NCBI GenBank assembly: GCA_003116975.1 | Contig: BGKB01000139.1 | Span: forward strand, 68,376 to 132,375 | DNA: 64,000 bases | Origin: Aurantiochytrium sp. KH105 | Taxonomy: Eukaryota > Sar > Bigyra > Thraustochytrida > Thraustochytriidae | Direction of reading: 5' to 3' | Part shown: in pieces, positions 29,180 to 38,749 of the stretch | How the letters are laid out: every line of letters begins with the position of its first letter | How positions within the stretch are numbered: position 1 is the stretch's first letter | The notes under the pieces: generated by a model | The model's input: the letters and a program-made list of their open reading frames with translations, nothing else | The model's database searches: none | Told to the model about the DNA's origin: nothing | Position numbers and translations under genes: made by a program

Positions 29180-30935
29180 CTTTTCTTTTCTCCTCACCTA
29201 GCGCGCGACAAACCTAGCTTACGAAGGCCTCCTTTCTTCTCTTGCCTCTGAGGCACGAGCAGCCCGCGCAAGCTCGCAGTTCGTGTCTGTCGGGTGCGCC
29301 GAGGAGCCTGGCCTCGCTCGCGTCGGCGCTCGCGCTCGTTCGATTGATCGCGGCGAGGTCGTGGGAAAGGGGACCAAGATCAAGAGGAGCGCGAGCGCAA
29401 GCGCGGGCGTGCGTGCGTGTGTGCGTGCGTAGCCGCTACCGCCGCCGCCGCCGCCGCCCCCCTCGCGCGACCTCTCCTCCTGTTTCTGCTTCTGCTTGCG
29501 CTTCTGCTTTCGCTTCTCGTGGATCTTCTCCAAAAGTCCTTCGTGTATTTATGCCTTTTTTATTTTATTTCATTTTCCAGGTGTTCTTCTACGTTCTCTT
29601 TATGTGGCTCCTAATCGGAACGCCAGCCGACCGGGGAAATCGGTGAATCCTGGCCTCGGACAACTCCAAGCCCTAACGCGGGAGAAGCTGGTTGCTTTTG
29701 CTTGTGCGATAAATAAGATTGTCCGAGAGGAGAAAAGTCATATGCGAGGCTTGACTTTTACGGTAATCAGTATACCACATACTAAAAGGAGTAGACAGTG
29801 ATAAAAGAGAGAGTGGAGCGGAGGGTGCACGTGCCTAGGGGGGGGGAGCGAACCCCTTTCACGTACCTTCGTCACGTGCACAGCCTCTCTCGGCAAATCT
29901 CAGTGGTGCCCCTCCCCTCCCACCTTCAGTGAACACGCTCCTCCCTTACCCGCAGTTGCCAGCGCCACCACCTTCGTGTTTCATGTGGCCGAAAGTCTTT
30001 CTCTCTTCCCCCAGAGTTCTTTCCTGTCAAGTTCTTCACCCTCCGCATACCCCGGGACGCGCTCCTCTTCTATTTCTGCCAGCCAGCCTGCAGCAGCTGC
30101 AGCAGGCAGCTGCCAGCCTCCGGCATCGCGCCTCCGCTTCTCCCTCCCCCCTCCCCCTTCGCGCATCTCCACGGAAGGCGCCATCGCCAGCCCGCCACGC
30201 GCACCGGGATTCATTCCGGGCCCCCATTCTCCTTCCGGGGCCCCCATTCCCGAGAGCCTGTCTTGCAGTGTACCGCCGCGCAGGCTGTGGCCGCCGCTAT
30301 AACCCACTTGCGGGCGGCCGGAGCTCGACTTGCGCGCCCTTTTTCCCACCTTGGCCCCGGCCCGCCAAGTGCCGCTCGCGCGCACGCGCAAATCGCTTTT
30401 TGGCAAGCGAGCGAGCGAGCGAGCTCGCACGCGCCGGCCGCAGGCAGGCAGGCAGGCAGGCAGCTGCAGCCCAGGCAGGCCGGCAGACGCGCGCGCGGCC
30501 GCCCGCGCCCGCGCGACGCCCGCGCAGCGCCCGCCGTCGCCCCCGCGCGGCGGCGATCGCGCGATCGAGCGAGGCATCGACCCGCCGCGCCTCATCCCGT
30601 GACCTCGCGGGCCTCGCATCCATCCCGCGGGCCTCTCTCCGGCGCCCGCGGGCCCGCGACGCGCGCACGCAGGAGCGGGGACGCGAGCCGCCCGCGCCGC
30701 GCGGCTTCGCCCCCCGCGCGCCGCGGCGCCGCCGCCCGCGCCGCGCGACAGGGCTTTCGGGCGCGAGGTGTGTGCAGGCGAGCGAGGGAGTGAAGTCCAA
30801 GGAGGACAAGGCCCGCCAGAGCTCTTTGGAGAGGGCGCACGTGCACGGCGCGAGCTCTTCGGCGAGCGGGCGAGAGGAGAAGGGCAGCGAGGGCGTCGTC
30901 AGCAGCAGAGCTAGCAAGAGCAGAGGCCGGGGAAG
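29180..30935. other. Divergent intergenic region
   Basis: Head-to-head spacer of 1.75 kb. Contains a (GCC)n run near 29437-29459, pyrimidine-rich stretches, a (GGCA)n run near 30447-30465 and a very GC-rich block at about 30330-30780, probably promoter and 5' UTR of the RS-rich gene. Long open frames here are GC-bias artefacts with Arg/Ala/Pro-only composition. Confidence 0.6.
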
Positions 30936-33878
30936 ATGCCGCGGTACGACCGGCAGCTGGAGCGCAATTTGGTCCCGATGCAGCATCTTGGAGCTGCCGC
31001 GACGGCGTCGCAGCGCAAGGCCAAGTACGCCAACGCGGCCGAGTGCCCGGGGTTCCAGTACGACCCGGTCTTCGGATTTCAGGGTCTTTGCGGCGTGTGT
31101 AAGTTCCCCAAGGCCAAGCACCCCGGCGACGTTGCGTACAAGAGCCCGCTCGCGCGGAAAAAGCCACGCCAGAACCGCATGAGCGTGGCGCGGCGCATCT
31201 CCATGGCCGCGCGCAAGAACAAGGCCTTTCACTTTTCCGACGACGAAATGGCGTCCGACGAAGAAGAGACCGGCGATGCGGCGGCGCGGTTTTCGCTTCC
31301 CATTGTAGTCGTCGAAGAGGAAGTTAAAACACGCAATGACGGTCAACTTGAGTCCAGCATGGCCAGAACCTCACGGCGCAGTCGAATGAGCTCCCGTAAA
31401 AGTGACACACGAACATCGAAACGTCGAAGCCGTATGTCCTTGCGAAGGTCTCGAGCGTCAAAGCGCGCCGAGGCGGAGATCCCCGCAGCTGCCCCCCTCA
31501 GCGCGCGGGGGAGAGGTTACACTGAAGATGGCGGCGAGGACGATACCATTTACGATCGCCTGGATACAAAGTTCTCCGACATGTATTCGACTATTTCCAA
31601 GTCATCTCTGCCTCGTGATACGGATTTCAATACCGAGAGCGATGAGCACAACTCCGAAGAAGACGTTCGAGAAGATGAGGAGGAGGAAGAGGAGGAGGTT
31701 GTGGTTGCCGCGCCCCCACCCCCACCCATTCTAAAGAAGAAGAATCGAGTATCGAATTCGATGCGCGAATCTCGCCGTGAAAGCTGCATTCGCGGGTCCA
31801 TCCTGCGTGAGCCGGTCGCGGACGCGCCGAGGCGGGTTTCTCGCGTTACTTGGCTCGACGAGACCCCCGCAGAAATTATTCAAGATGTTGCTGCAGACAG
31901 CGATGCCAACACTGACGATGAAGAAGAGGCCCTTCGTGCCGCAGCCGAACAACCAGCGAGCGGTAAGCGCATGAGCGCTCGTCAGAGCATGCGCCGCAAG
32001 AGCTCCCGTGCCTCTCTCGCGAGGCAGAGCCAACGGGGCGTATCGAACCGTCTTTCTGTCGTTCGCGAGAGCGAAGAGGACGAGGCAAAGTCGAATCGCG
32101 CCAGCCAGGGAAGCATGCGCTCGTCTCGCGCAAAGCGAATGTCAGCTGCATCGGGCATCGTTGCAGCCGTACCAGTTGTTGTAGACCAGGACGGGGATGA
32201 CGACGACGAGGAGGAAGAAGAGATGGACGGCACCAAGTCTGTGCCCTCGAGGCTATCGCGTCAGTCTTCGGCATCGAAGCGTACCTCTCGGCGTTCTTCT
32301 TCGCGCCGAAGCGCCCGTCAAGAGCCCCTCGATGATCTCGATGAGGCATCGGAGGAGGACGATACGGATACCATGCCAAAGTCGTCGCGTCTCTCTGCGG
32401 CATCAAAGCGTTCGTCACGCCGGAGCGAGCAGCATGACAGGGACGAGGAAGAAGAGGAAGATGCGGACGATGCTGCTCTTGCAGGCAAGAGCGTCTCTCG
32501 AATGAGCATGCGAAGGTCCACCGCGAGCCGTAGCTCAAGACGTTCGAGCAAAGCCCGCGACGATGACAATGATGACAATAAGCGAAGCAGCAGACGTTCT
32601 GCAAGATCATCGCGGCGCTCTCGTAAGAGCTCTCGTCGCCTTGCCGGAGACGTAGACAATGAGACCGCGCGGCTTTCCGCGATTCGTGAAGAAGAGGAAG
32701 AGGAAGACTCGGAAGAGGAAGACTCGGAAGATGCAAGTGAGGAGGAAGACTTTGTCTACGGCGGCGCTGAGCGCTCTCGGTCTTCGAAGCGCTCAGGACG
32801 ATCGTCGACGCGCTCTTCGACACGCTCGTCTAGCTCTCGCGATAAAGATGGCAAGGCCGCGGATGCAGGATCCGCATCACATAAACTCCTCAAAAGCGCG
32901 GCCATTTCGACCGCACGCTCCTCTGGAGATTCGTCCGGTCGCAGCTCTTTGGTCACGAGTGTGAGCCGTGACCAGAGCAGACGCGACCAAACGAGTTTTG
33001 CATTACGCGCTGCTTCCGAGCACGACAGCGGCAGCGAACAAGAAGACGAGGAAGAGGAAGAAGAAGAGTCGAGCCCCAGGGAAGAGGAGGCGAGCGAGGA
33101 GGAAGAGGATGAGGGCATGTTTGCCGAAATCGAGTTTGACGAACGCGATCCAAGCGAGGACTTTGAGAACTACTTTGACTGGGCAGGTAGGCCCTGCCGT
33201 GCTCTTTTCCATGATAACGAGGAGTTTTATCCGGCAACCATTCTCGACTACGAAGGCGACAAGCTCTTCACGGTCCAGTTTGCAAAAGGAACGACGCAGA
33301 AGGAGACTGAGCTCAATGATATTCAGCTCGTGGACCGTGATAACCCACTCTTGGCGCCCATTGAAGCTCGCGAGGATGACATTGGGTTTGACTCGCTTGC
33401 AGATGCCTGCCGAGCCAAGGACGCTACGGCCGTATTGGCGTTCTTGCAGCGCGGCGAGGCCCCGGACGAGGTAGACAGTAACAACGAGACGCCGCTCTCG
33501 ATCGCGTCAATGCTTGGAGATATCAACTCTGCGAAGATTCTCTTGCAATTCGGCGCCATGGACATGGACGGTAGCGCGCTCGCAAAGGCTGCCAACCAAG
33601 ACTTTAGAGACTTTCTTATCACATATGGGCTTGGCAAGGCCCATCCCAGAGCGCAGTGCATTCAGCGTGAAGGAGGCGACTTTGACGTTTTGCGCAGGCA
33701 TTTGTCTGCTGGTGCATCATCGAGGAGCCGGGGTCGAACGACCATGCGCCGCCTTTCCCCGCGCGGCTCGTCGTGGCCCCGCATTGCGCGCACTTCGCAC
33801 TCAGCCTCGGAATCCTCCGCCTCGAGCACATCGTCGACGCTCAAGAAGATGCTTTGCATGAATAACGGAGGTCAGTGA
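30936..33878 (+). CDS. RS/acidic low-complexity protein with Tudor-like and ankyrin-like regions
   Basis: 980 residues. Near the N-terminus Cys37, Cys52, Cys55 and His62 are spaced like a small zinc-binding motif (C-x14-C-x2-C-x6-H, containing GLCGVCKFPKAKH). Residues about 80-735 alternate Arg/Ser blocks (SRRSSRRS, RMSMRRS) with runs of Glu/Asp, the look of a heavily phosphorylated scaffold. At about 748-795 GRPCRALFHDNEEFYPATI and a following acidic beta pattern resemble a Tudor/SGF29-like barrel. Residues about 815-905 contain two ankyrin-like units (NNETPLSIASMLGDINSAK). The tail is again Ser/Arg-rich. SR-type composition suggests RNA or chromatin association; the RS/E alternation could also drive condensates. 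I know no named orthologue, so the domain calls are moderate. Confidence 0.88.
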   Translation: MPRYDRQLERNLVPMQHLGAAATASQRKAKYANAAECPGFQYDPVFGFQGLCGVCKFPKAKHPGDVAYKSPLARKKPRQNRMSVARRISMAARKNKAFHFSDDEMASDEEETGDAAARFSLPIVVVEEEVKTRNDGQLESSMARTSRRSRMSSRKSDTRTSKRRSRMSLRRSRASKRAEAEIPAAAPLSARGRGYTEDGGEDDTIYDRLDTKFSDMYSTISKSSLPRDTDFNTESDEHNSEEDVREDEEEEEEEVVVAAPPPPPILKKKNRVSNSMRESRRESCIRGSILREPVADAPRRVSRVTWLDETPAEIIQDVAADSDANTDDEEEALRAAAEQPASGKRMSARQSMRRKSSRASLARQSQRGVSNRLSVVRESEEDEAKSNRASQGSMRSSRAKRMSAASGIVAAVPVVVDQDGDDDDEEEEEMDGTKSVPSRLSRQSSASKRTSRRSSSRRSARQEPLDDLDEASEEDDTDTMPKSSRLSAASKRSSRRSEQHDRDEEEEEDADDAALAGKSVSRMSMRRSTASRSSRRSSKARDDDNDDNKRSSRRSARSSRRSRKSSRRLAGDVDNETARLSAIREEEEEEDSEEEDSEDASEEEDFVYGGAERSRSSKRSGRSSTRSSTRSSSSRDKDGKAADAGSASHKLLKSAAISTARSSGDSSGRSSLVTSVSRDQSRRDQTSFALRAASEHDSGSEQEDEEEEEEESSPREEEASEEEEDEGMFAEIEFDERDPSEDFENYFDWAGRPCRALFHDNEEFYPATILDYEGDKLFTVQFAKGTTQKETELNDIQLVDRDNPLLAPIEAREDDIGFDSLADACRAKDATAVLAFLQRGEAPDEVDSNNETPLSIASMLGDINSAKILLQFGAMDMDGSALAKAANQDFRDFLITYGLGKAHPRAQCIQREGGDFDVLRRHLSAGASSRSRGRTTMRRLSPRGSSWPRIARTSHSASESSASSTSSTLKKMLCMNNGGQ

Positions 33879-34083
33879 AAATAAGTAGATTTTGTTGTGT
33901 GTTTTTCATACCATTTCCTTTGGGTTTGTTCGCTTCGGAGACCGAGAGGCAATGTGATTCAGCGATAAATTGAATTGGATTGGAGAGATTCGGGACGTCC
34001 AAGGCTTTCCCGTGGCAAGCCATGTGAAAAGGAAAAAGAAAAAGAAAAAGATAGGGAATGCTTCTTGGTCAAAAGTGCTTGAA

Positions 34084-34119
<36 letters not shown>
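34084..34119. repeat. (GCT)12 microsatellite
   Basis: Perfect 36-base triplet run in the 279-base convergent gap (33879-34157) between the RS-rich gene and the TMEM86-like gene; likely in a 3' UTR. Nothing else is seen in that gap. Confidence 0.95.
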
Positions 34120-34120
<1 letters not shown>

Positions 34121-34157
34121 CTACGAGCACAGGGTCTAAGAACGTCAGGATGTGTCT

Positions 34158-35027
34158 CTACTTGCGCCGTCTGGCTGCCGATTCCTTCGACCTCTTTGAC
34201 AAAGACTTGGTTGAGGCCGCTCCCGTGGAGGCTGGTTTCGTGGGCGTAGCCGCGGGCTTCGCCGGTGCAGCGAAGGCCTTGGCTCTTTCGAGAGCAGCTT
34301 CCTGAACTTGTTTGGGCGGAAGGATGCTTGCCGAGGCAAGACCAATTTGTCCAATGTAGTAAAGGAGAATGACAAGGTAGCGCGCATGCGAGACTGGCTC
34401 TACGAAACGATTGTAAGCGAGCAGAGTGTCAGAGGCCGCGAAGACAAATGCACCCACTGTGCCGTAGTAATATGATTCCATGCCGCATGCCGGCATATAG
34501 CGCCCTGCGGCCCGGTACACCATCTGTCCCAAAACAACAACGTATGCAATAACGGGATACTTGTAATTCTCAGAAAGGTGCGGCGCCAGCACGGAGTAAA
34601 TCAGTGTCACGATACTGAGCCAGGCAAGAGCCAAGAAACGGCCCATCCAGAGTCGTGACTTGCCTCCACGCCGTGTCACGCCGGCGGCAGCGTCAACGGT
34701 GAACGCCGAGATGAACATCACGTGTCCAAAGAGAAAGAAGCCAAGGCCCGGAAGAAATCCCTGGTCGCCAAGCTCGAGCGCGACATCGCCAAACGCCCCG
34801 AGCGCGATTCCAACGCCAATACGATGTGCAAAGACCACACCCTGCACTGTATTTCGCTCTGTGTCCGCGAGAAGACCTACAAATGCGAGCAGCAGCACGG
34901 GGAAGGCCTTGAGGACTACGTTAACGCGCAGGCTCAATTCCACCTCGAGCGCCCGCGTCAGGAAGTACGCAAAGCACAGCGCCGTCGCTGCCACCAACAC
35001 CATGCGGCGCACGGTCTCGCCTGCCAT
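34158..35027 (-). CDS. TMEM86/YhhN-family lysoplasmalogenase
   Basis: 289 residues from the ATG at 35027 (MAGETVRRMV); further upstream the frame has no ATG. About eight hydrophobic segments match the YhhN family of integral membrane proteins, whose animal members TMEM86A/B hydrolyse lysoplasmalogens to a fatty aldehyde and a glycerophospho-base. Family motifs seen: GAFGDVALE (conserved Asp), GFFLFGHVMFISAF (conserved His after FLFG), and GAFVFAASDTLLAYNRF (conserved Asp). These acidic and His residues are the proposed active site of the family. The C-terminal 40 residues are hydrophilic and Lys/Ala-rich with no similarity. Likely ER or other endomembrane; activity inferred from family only. 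Confidence 0.9.
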   Translation of the reverse strand: MAGETVRRMVLVAATALCFAYFLTRALEVELSLRVNVVLKAFPVLLLAFVGLLADTERNTVQGVVFAHRIGVGIALGAFGDVALELGDQGFLPGLGFFLFGHVMFISAFTVDAAAGVTRRGGKSRLWMGRFLALAWLSIVTLIYSVLAPHLSENYKYPVIAYVVVLGQMVYRAAGRYMPACGMESYYYGTVGAFVFAASDTLLAYNRFVEPVSHARYLVILLYYIGQIGLASASILPPKQVQEAALERAKAFAAPAKPAATPTKPASTGAASTKSLSKRSKESAARRRK

Positions 35028-35766
35028 GGTGCTGCTGGTTTGCGAGTGAGGTCCTGAGCTCCTCCGCGCGGCTAAACCCCTAAGTTCGCGCGCTCGTCTC
35101 AGGCACGAGTGCCTCCCCTTTTGCTCCCGTGCCAAAGGTCACTTCGCGTCGCGCCTCGCCTCGCCAAGGCTGATTGGTCTCTCTTTTTACATTTTGCCTG
35201 CCACGCACTTGCACTCACATGTCAAGATGTTTGCGTTCTCATCATCATCATCAACAACAACAACAACAACAATGATGGCGTCAGTGGCTCAGATTGGCCG
35301 ACGAGGACAAGCTGCAAGCATGTAGTATACTAGTTTAGGCCTACGAGATTGCCTGATTCGAGCTTGTTGCCAATCTTCTTTGAAAGAAAACACATTGCGC
35401 AACCTGGATCTGGTGTTTTGTCATCGTTGTCGATGCTGACGAAACGATAACGCATAATGTGGACCCTTTGGCGCCTTGCTCACGGGCTTGGCTTATACAT
35501 GCGTTCGCATCGAGGTTGATTTGTCTTCGGCCGGAGCCATTTCGACCTTGGCACAATGATGGTCCACGTCATTTCGACCCAAAAGATCACATTTGACCTG
35601 TCCTCGTGGCGGCGACCGACCATGGTATCAAGGACCCGAAGGTGACCAAAACAGAATTTCATGGTGACGTTGATGAGGCGAGACATCCATGATGAGATCA
35701 ATCATCATGATGATGCGGTGATAGAGATGCCCGAAGACCAAAACTGCATCCTTTGCATCTGTCGCC
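35028..35766. other. Divergent intergenic region
   Basis: Head-to-head spacer. Contains adjacent (CAT)n and (CAA)n triplet runs at about 35239-35273. No gene seen. Confidence 0.6.
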
Positions 35767-37071
35767 ATGCTCGCTGCATTGGAGGACCTCTCGCGCGTGG
35801 CGGCAGCGCCAGCAGGCGGTACGTGGCGCAGCGTGGCCGCGCCGGAGAAACCGAGCACGAGCTCGAGCGCAGACGAGGGCGGTGAACACGGAGATGAGCA
35901 GAGCTCGCTTCGTGCTGGCGGTGAAGTTGCCACGCCAGAAGCGCGCTTCGGCCCGGCGCTCGCGGAGCTACAGCAGGCGCAGCGCGAGCTGACGCAGCTC
36001 AAAGACGCGGCGCGAGGGCTACGGCGCGGCCTGGCATGCCAACTCTTACGCTCGCAAGGTCCGGCATCGACGCTCGACGCAGAAACTGCCGGATTTCTTG
36101 AGAACCACTGTGCGTGTGAACCCGGAGCGCAAAGACGTGCTGCAGCCAGCTCTAGTGAAGGGGCTCTCGACGCGGATGCAGTACGTGGGCGTCTTGAGCT
36201 TGCCGAGACGCCGCAAGAATTTTGCGAGATTGCTCTGGCATGTCTTGGCGGCGGAGACAGCGACGACGACAACGACCCAAGTGCAAACGGTGGTCTCCGC
36301 GTTCCCGTGTGCTGGCTGCACGCTGACAGTGCTGGCGGCGGTGGCGGCACGGGTGACACGGGTGACACCACACATCAAGATCGTCGCGATGTAGAACGCG
36401 ACGAGGTGGAGCTCAACGGGCGAATGCTGCGTGGTGCAGAGGCCAAATACGAAGGCGTTGTCGAGGATCTCGTGACAGCCCTTTCCGAGACCTTGGACTG
36501 GGCCGTCGCTGGTGGGGCGCGCGCCACACAGCTTCGCAGGCCCATGCTTGAGCGTTTTGCTCGCTGTGTGCTCAATACGGCCAATCGCACGCACTCGGGA
36601 GGAACTGCTTTCGAAATCGTTCTGGCGCTCTTTGGCCAGGCCCCGCACCTCGCGCAGGTCACGCCAGCTTCAGAACGGGCGCCTCCTTTGCAGATCAACA
36701 CGCAGCTCGAGACTTTTTGGCGTTATGATGCAGAACAAGACAAGGTGAATGAGGAGTGGGGGCTCGTTGTTCACGTGAGTGCCAGCATCGACTATTTGCT
36801 CAAAGATCCAGTGGATGTGGAGGTGAGCCTGGCCAGTTTGCGCGCAACTTTCCAACAGACAGTTGCGCTTTCACTTCCCATGCCCGCCTTTCCAACGCAT
36901 CTCATTGTCGATGATCGGCAGAGCTCCAAGCATCGCCGCGAAGACTATGCTGTGTGGGAAGATGCAGAGTGTTTTGCTGAGGGTGCTGTTTTTCTCACAT
37001 CGGAGATGGCCAGCAGGCCAAACACGAAGATGCCTTCAGACCCAAAGTCTCCTGAACATGGTGAACAATGA
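35767..37071 (+). CDS. Hypothetical protein
   Basis: 434 residues, start in a GCCATGC context. No family recognised. Residues 1-60 are Ala/Ser/Gly-rich and probably disordered. A Glu/Gln/Leu-rich helix (about 64-95) could form a coiled coil. A second disordered linker (about 160-200) is Asp/Gly-rich. The C-terminal half (about 215-400) looks folded: a helix VVEDLVTALSETLDWAV, a second LERFARCVLNTANRTH, and later strand-like segments (EEWGLVVHVSASIDYLL). No signal peptide or membrane segment. The high-GC codon use and long uninterrupted frame argue that it is real. Confidence 0.75.
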   Translation: MLAALEDLSRVAAAPAGGTWRSVAAPEKPSTSSSADEGGEHGDEQSSLRAGGEVATPEARFGPALAELQQAQRELTQLKDAARGLRRGLACQLLRSQGPASTLDAETAGFLENHCACEPGAQRRAAASSSEGALDADAVRGRLELAETPQEFCEIALACLGGGDSDDDNDPSANGGLRVPVCWLHADSAGGGGGTGDTGDTTHQDRRDVERDEVELNGRMLRGAEAKYEGVVEDLVTALSETLDWAVAGGARATQLRRPMLERFARCVLNTANRTHSGGTAFEIVLALFGQAPHLAQVTPASERAPPLQINTQLETFWRYDAEQDKVNEEWGLVVHVSASIDYLLKDPVDVEVSLASLRATFQQTVALSLPMPAFPTHLIVDDRQSSKHRREDYAVWEDAECFAEGAVFLTSEMASRPNTKMPSDPKSPEHGEQ

Positions 37072-37558
37072 GAAGAGGGCTCTGTTCGATTTTATATCTT
37101 AGATTGACCTGGCTGGAAAGAATTGAGTCTTGCAAAAAAATCTAAAATACAAAACACTCCTGTAAACATGTTTCTTTTCTACATCTTGAGAACTGTCTTC
37201 ATTTCGATTTCTTGTTCGGGTTCATGGCGACGGTGAACATGCAGGTTTTAGGTTCTGAGCAAAAATATATACAAAGCCTACGAGCCAATAACACACCAGA
37301 TTACGAACTTTTCGGGTAAGTAGTTTTTCCGACGAGGCGTGGGTCAGTGATACCAAACGAAATCTCCAGCCACGCACAAGGGAGTAACTCTTCAAGTACC
37401 TTTGGATCGACATCACAAGACGGTACCCAAAGAGAGTACTGACGGTCGCAACATGAATCGCATCTGACCAGAGAGCGCAAACCTAAATTACCAAGAGACG
37501 AGGAAAAACGAAAACAAATAAAGAACGAGTGTCCTTTTTAACCCTATAATCACACGAA
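37072..37558. other. Convergent intergenic region
   Basis: Tail-to-tail 3' regions, AT-rich. No gene seen. Confidence 0.6.
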
Positions 37559-38749
37559 TTAGCGCTCATCATTCCAAGAAATCCAGCGCGAGTATACTTC
37601 GGGGAATTGCTTGATAAGAAGCGCCTCAAAAAGCCCATTTTCGGGAGCAAAAAATGCGTTGAGAGAATCGAGATCGCACGTCGAAAAGAGTTCTGACGTG
37701 TGATGACTGCTGCCCGTGTTGGCGGACGTGAATCGCTCAATCTCGAACTCGTTGAATGGGCGCAAGCCCAGGAAATTAGCCACTCGATTGAGCGTCCCCG
37801 GCGCATCCTTAAACATGGCCTCGCTTTGCGTTACGAGGATACGATCGGCCGGGAAGAACCGGAGCCAGCGAACAAGCTGGTCAACGTAGACGCTCCTCAC
37901 AACGGCAGAATCGTAATTGAGGCCCATGCAATACCTCCGCTTGCAGTGCGAGTCGTCAGCCGCGCACGTGCCGTCTGGTGATGCAAAGTTGGCAGGGGCC
38001 TCACCAATGACGTCGGCGACTTTGGTAGGATCTGCCAGCCTTTTTAAAGCGCTCCACGCAGTTTCGGACTGCACATCCGTTTCCATGAACTTGTGTTGCG
38101 AGGGCGTGTAATTGTCAATGCAAGTATCGAGAGCGTTACGATCCCGTTCAAAGTAGTCGACGCATGAACGCTTCGTTCTTTCGCGATGGATCTGGCCAAC
38201 ATAGTGAGAGATGAATCGGTGCGTCGGATTTCGAAAGCAGACAATAAATTTAGCATTCGGCACCGCGTCCGCGATGCGGACGACAGCACTTGGAATACGT
38301 ATGTAGCTCGGCGTTCCTTCGCCCGTAAGAATGCCTGGCGTGGCAGAGGTGTCGGGAAAGAGACGTCTGTAGTTCGTGAGACCCTTTTTCCAGGCCTTGT
38401 CTGTGACGAAGAACCTTGTTTCTTTGCATGTGGCTGGCCGAATGTTTCCGTGCTGCGAAAGATAGCTGTAGAGCGCTGTGCTCCCGCCCTTGTGCACGCC
38501 GATCACAAAATAGTCCGGCAAGGACCCCGGGTCGTCATGTCTCGAGCAATGATAGGTACTGTAGGTGTCATTGTAGAAGTTCTGCAGCACGGGCGGCGCG
38601 CTCAGCTCGCTTGCCGACTCGAGGGCGAGCAGGCCATTCTCTGCGCTCTCTACATTGACGAGCTCGACGCCGTCGCCACTCCCGACGGCGTAGAAGGCCG
38701 CGCTCAGGCCAAATATACTAACCACCGCGGCCACAACCCTGCTCATCAT
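37559..38749 (-). CDS. Golgi-type sulfotransferase, paralogue A
   Basis: 396 residues from the first in-frame ATG at 38749; the frame stays open 61 codons upstream without an ATG. MMSRVVAAVVSIFGLSAAFYA near the N-terminus is a signal anchor. The lumenal domain carries the PAPS 5'-phosphosulfate loop GVHKGGSTALY (Lys87) and the 3'-phosphate motif FRNPTHRFISHY, as in heparan and carbohydrate sulfotransferases. Family enzymes transfer sulfate from PAPS to a sugar hydroxyl or amine. A set of Cys residues (YHCSR, TCKE, CVDYF, TCID, CAADDSHC, RYC) is shared with the next sulfotransferase and likely forms disulfides. It lies in tandem, same strand, about 1.6 kb from its paralogue. Acceptor unknown. 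Confidence 0.9.
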   Translation of the reverse strand: MMSRVVAAVVSIFGLSAAFYAVGSGDGVELVNVESAENGLLALESASELSAPPVLQNFYNDTYSTYHCSRHDDPGSLPDYFVIGVHKGGSTALYSYLSQHGNIRPATCKETRFFVTDKAWKKGLTNYRRLFPDTSATPGILTGEGTPSYIRIPSAVVRIADAVPNAKFIVCFRNPTHRFISHYVGQIHRERTKRSCVDYFERDRNALDTCIDNYTPSQHKFMETDVQSETAWSALKRLADPTKVADVIGEAPANFASPDGTCAADDSHCKRRYCMGLNYDSAVVRSVYVDQLVRWLRFFPADRILVTQSEAMFKDAPGTLNRVANFLGLRPFNEFEIERFTSANTGSSHHTSELFSTCDLDSLNAFFAPENGLFEALLIKQFPEVYSRWISWNDER

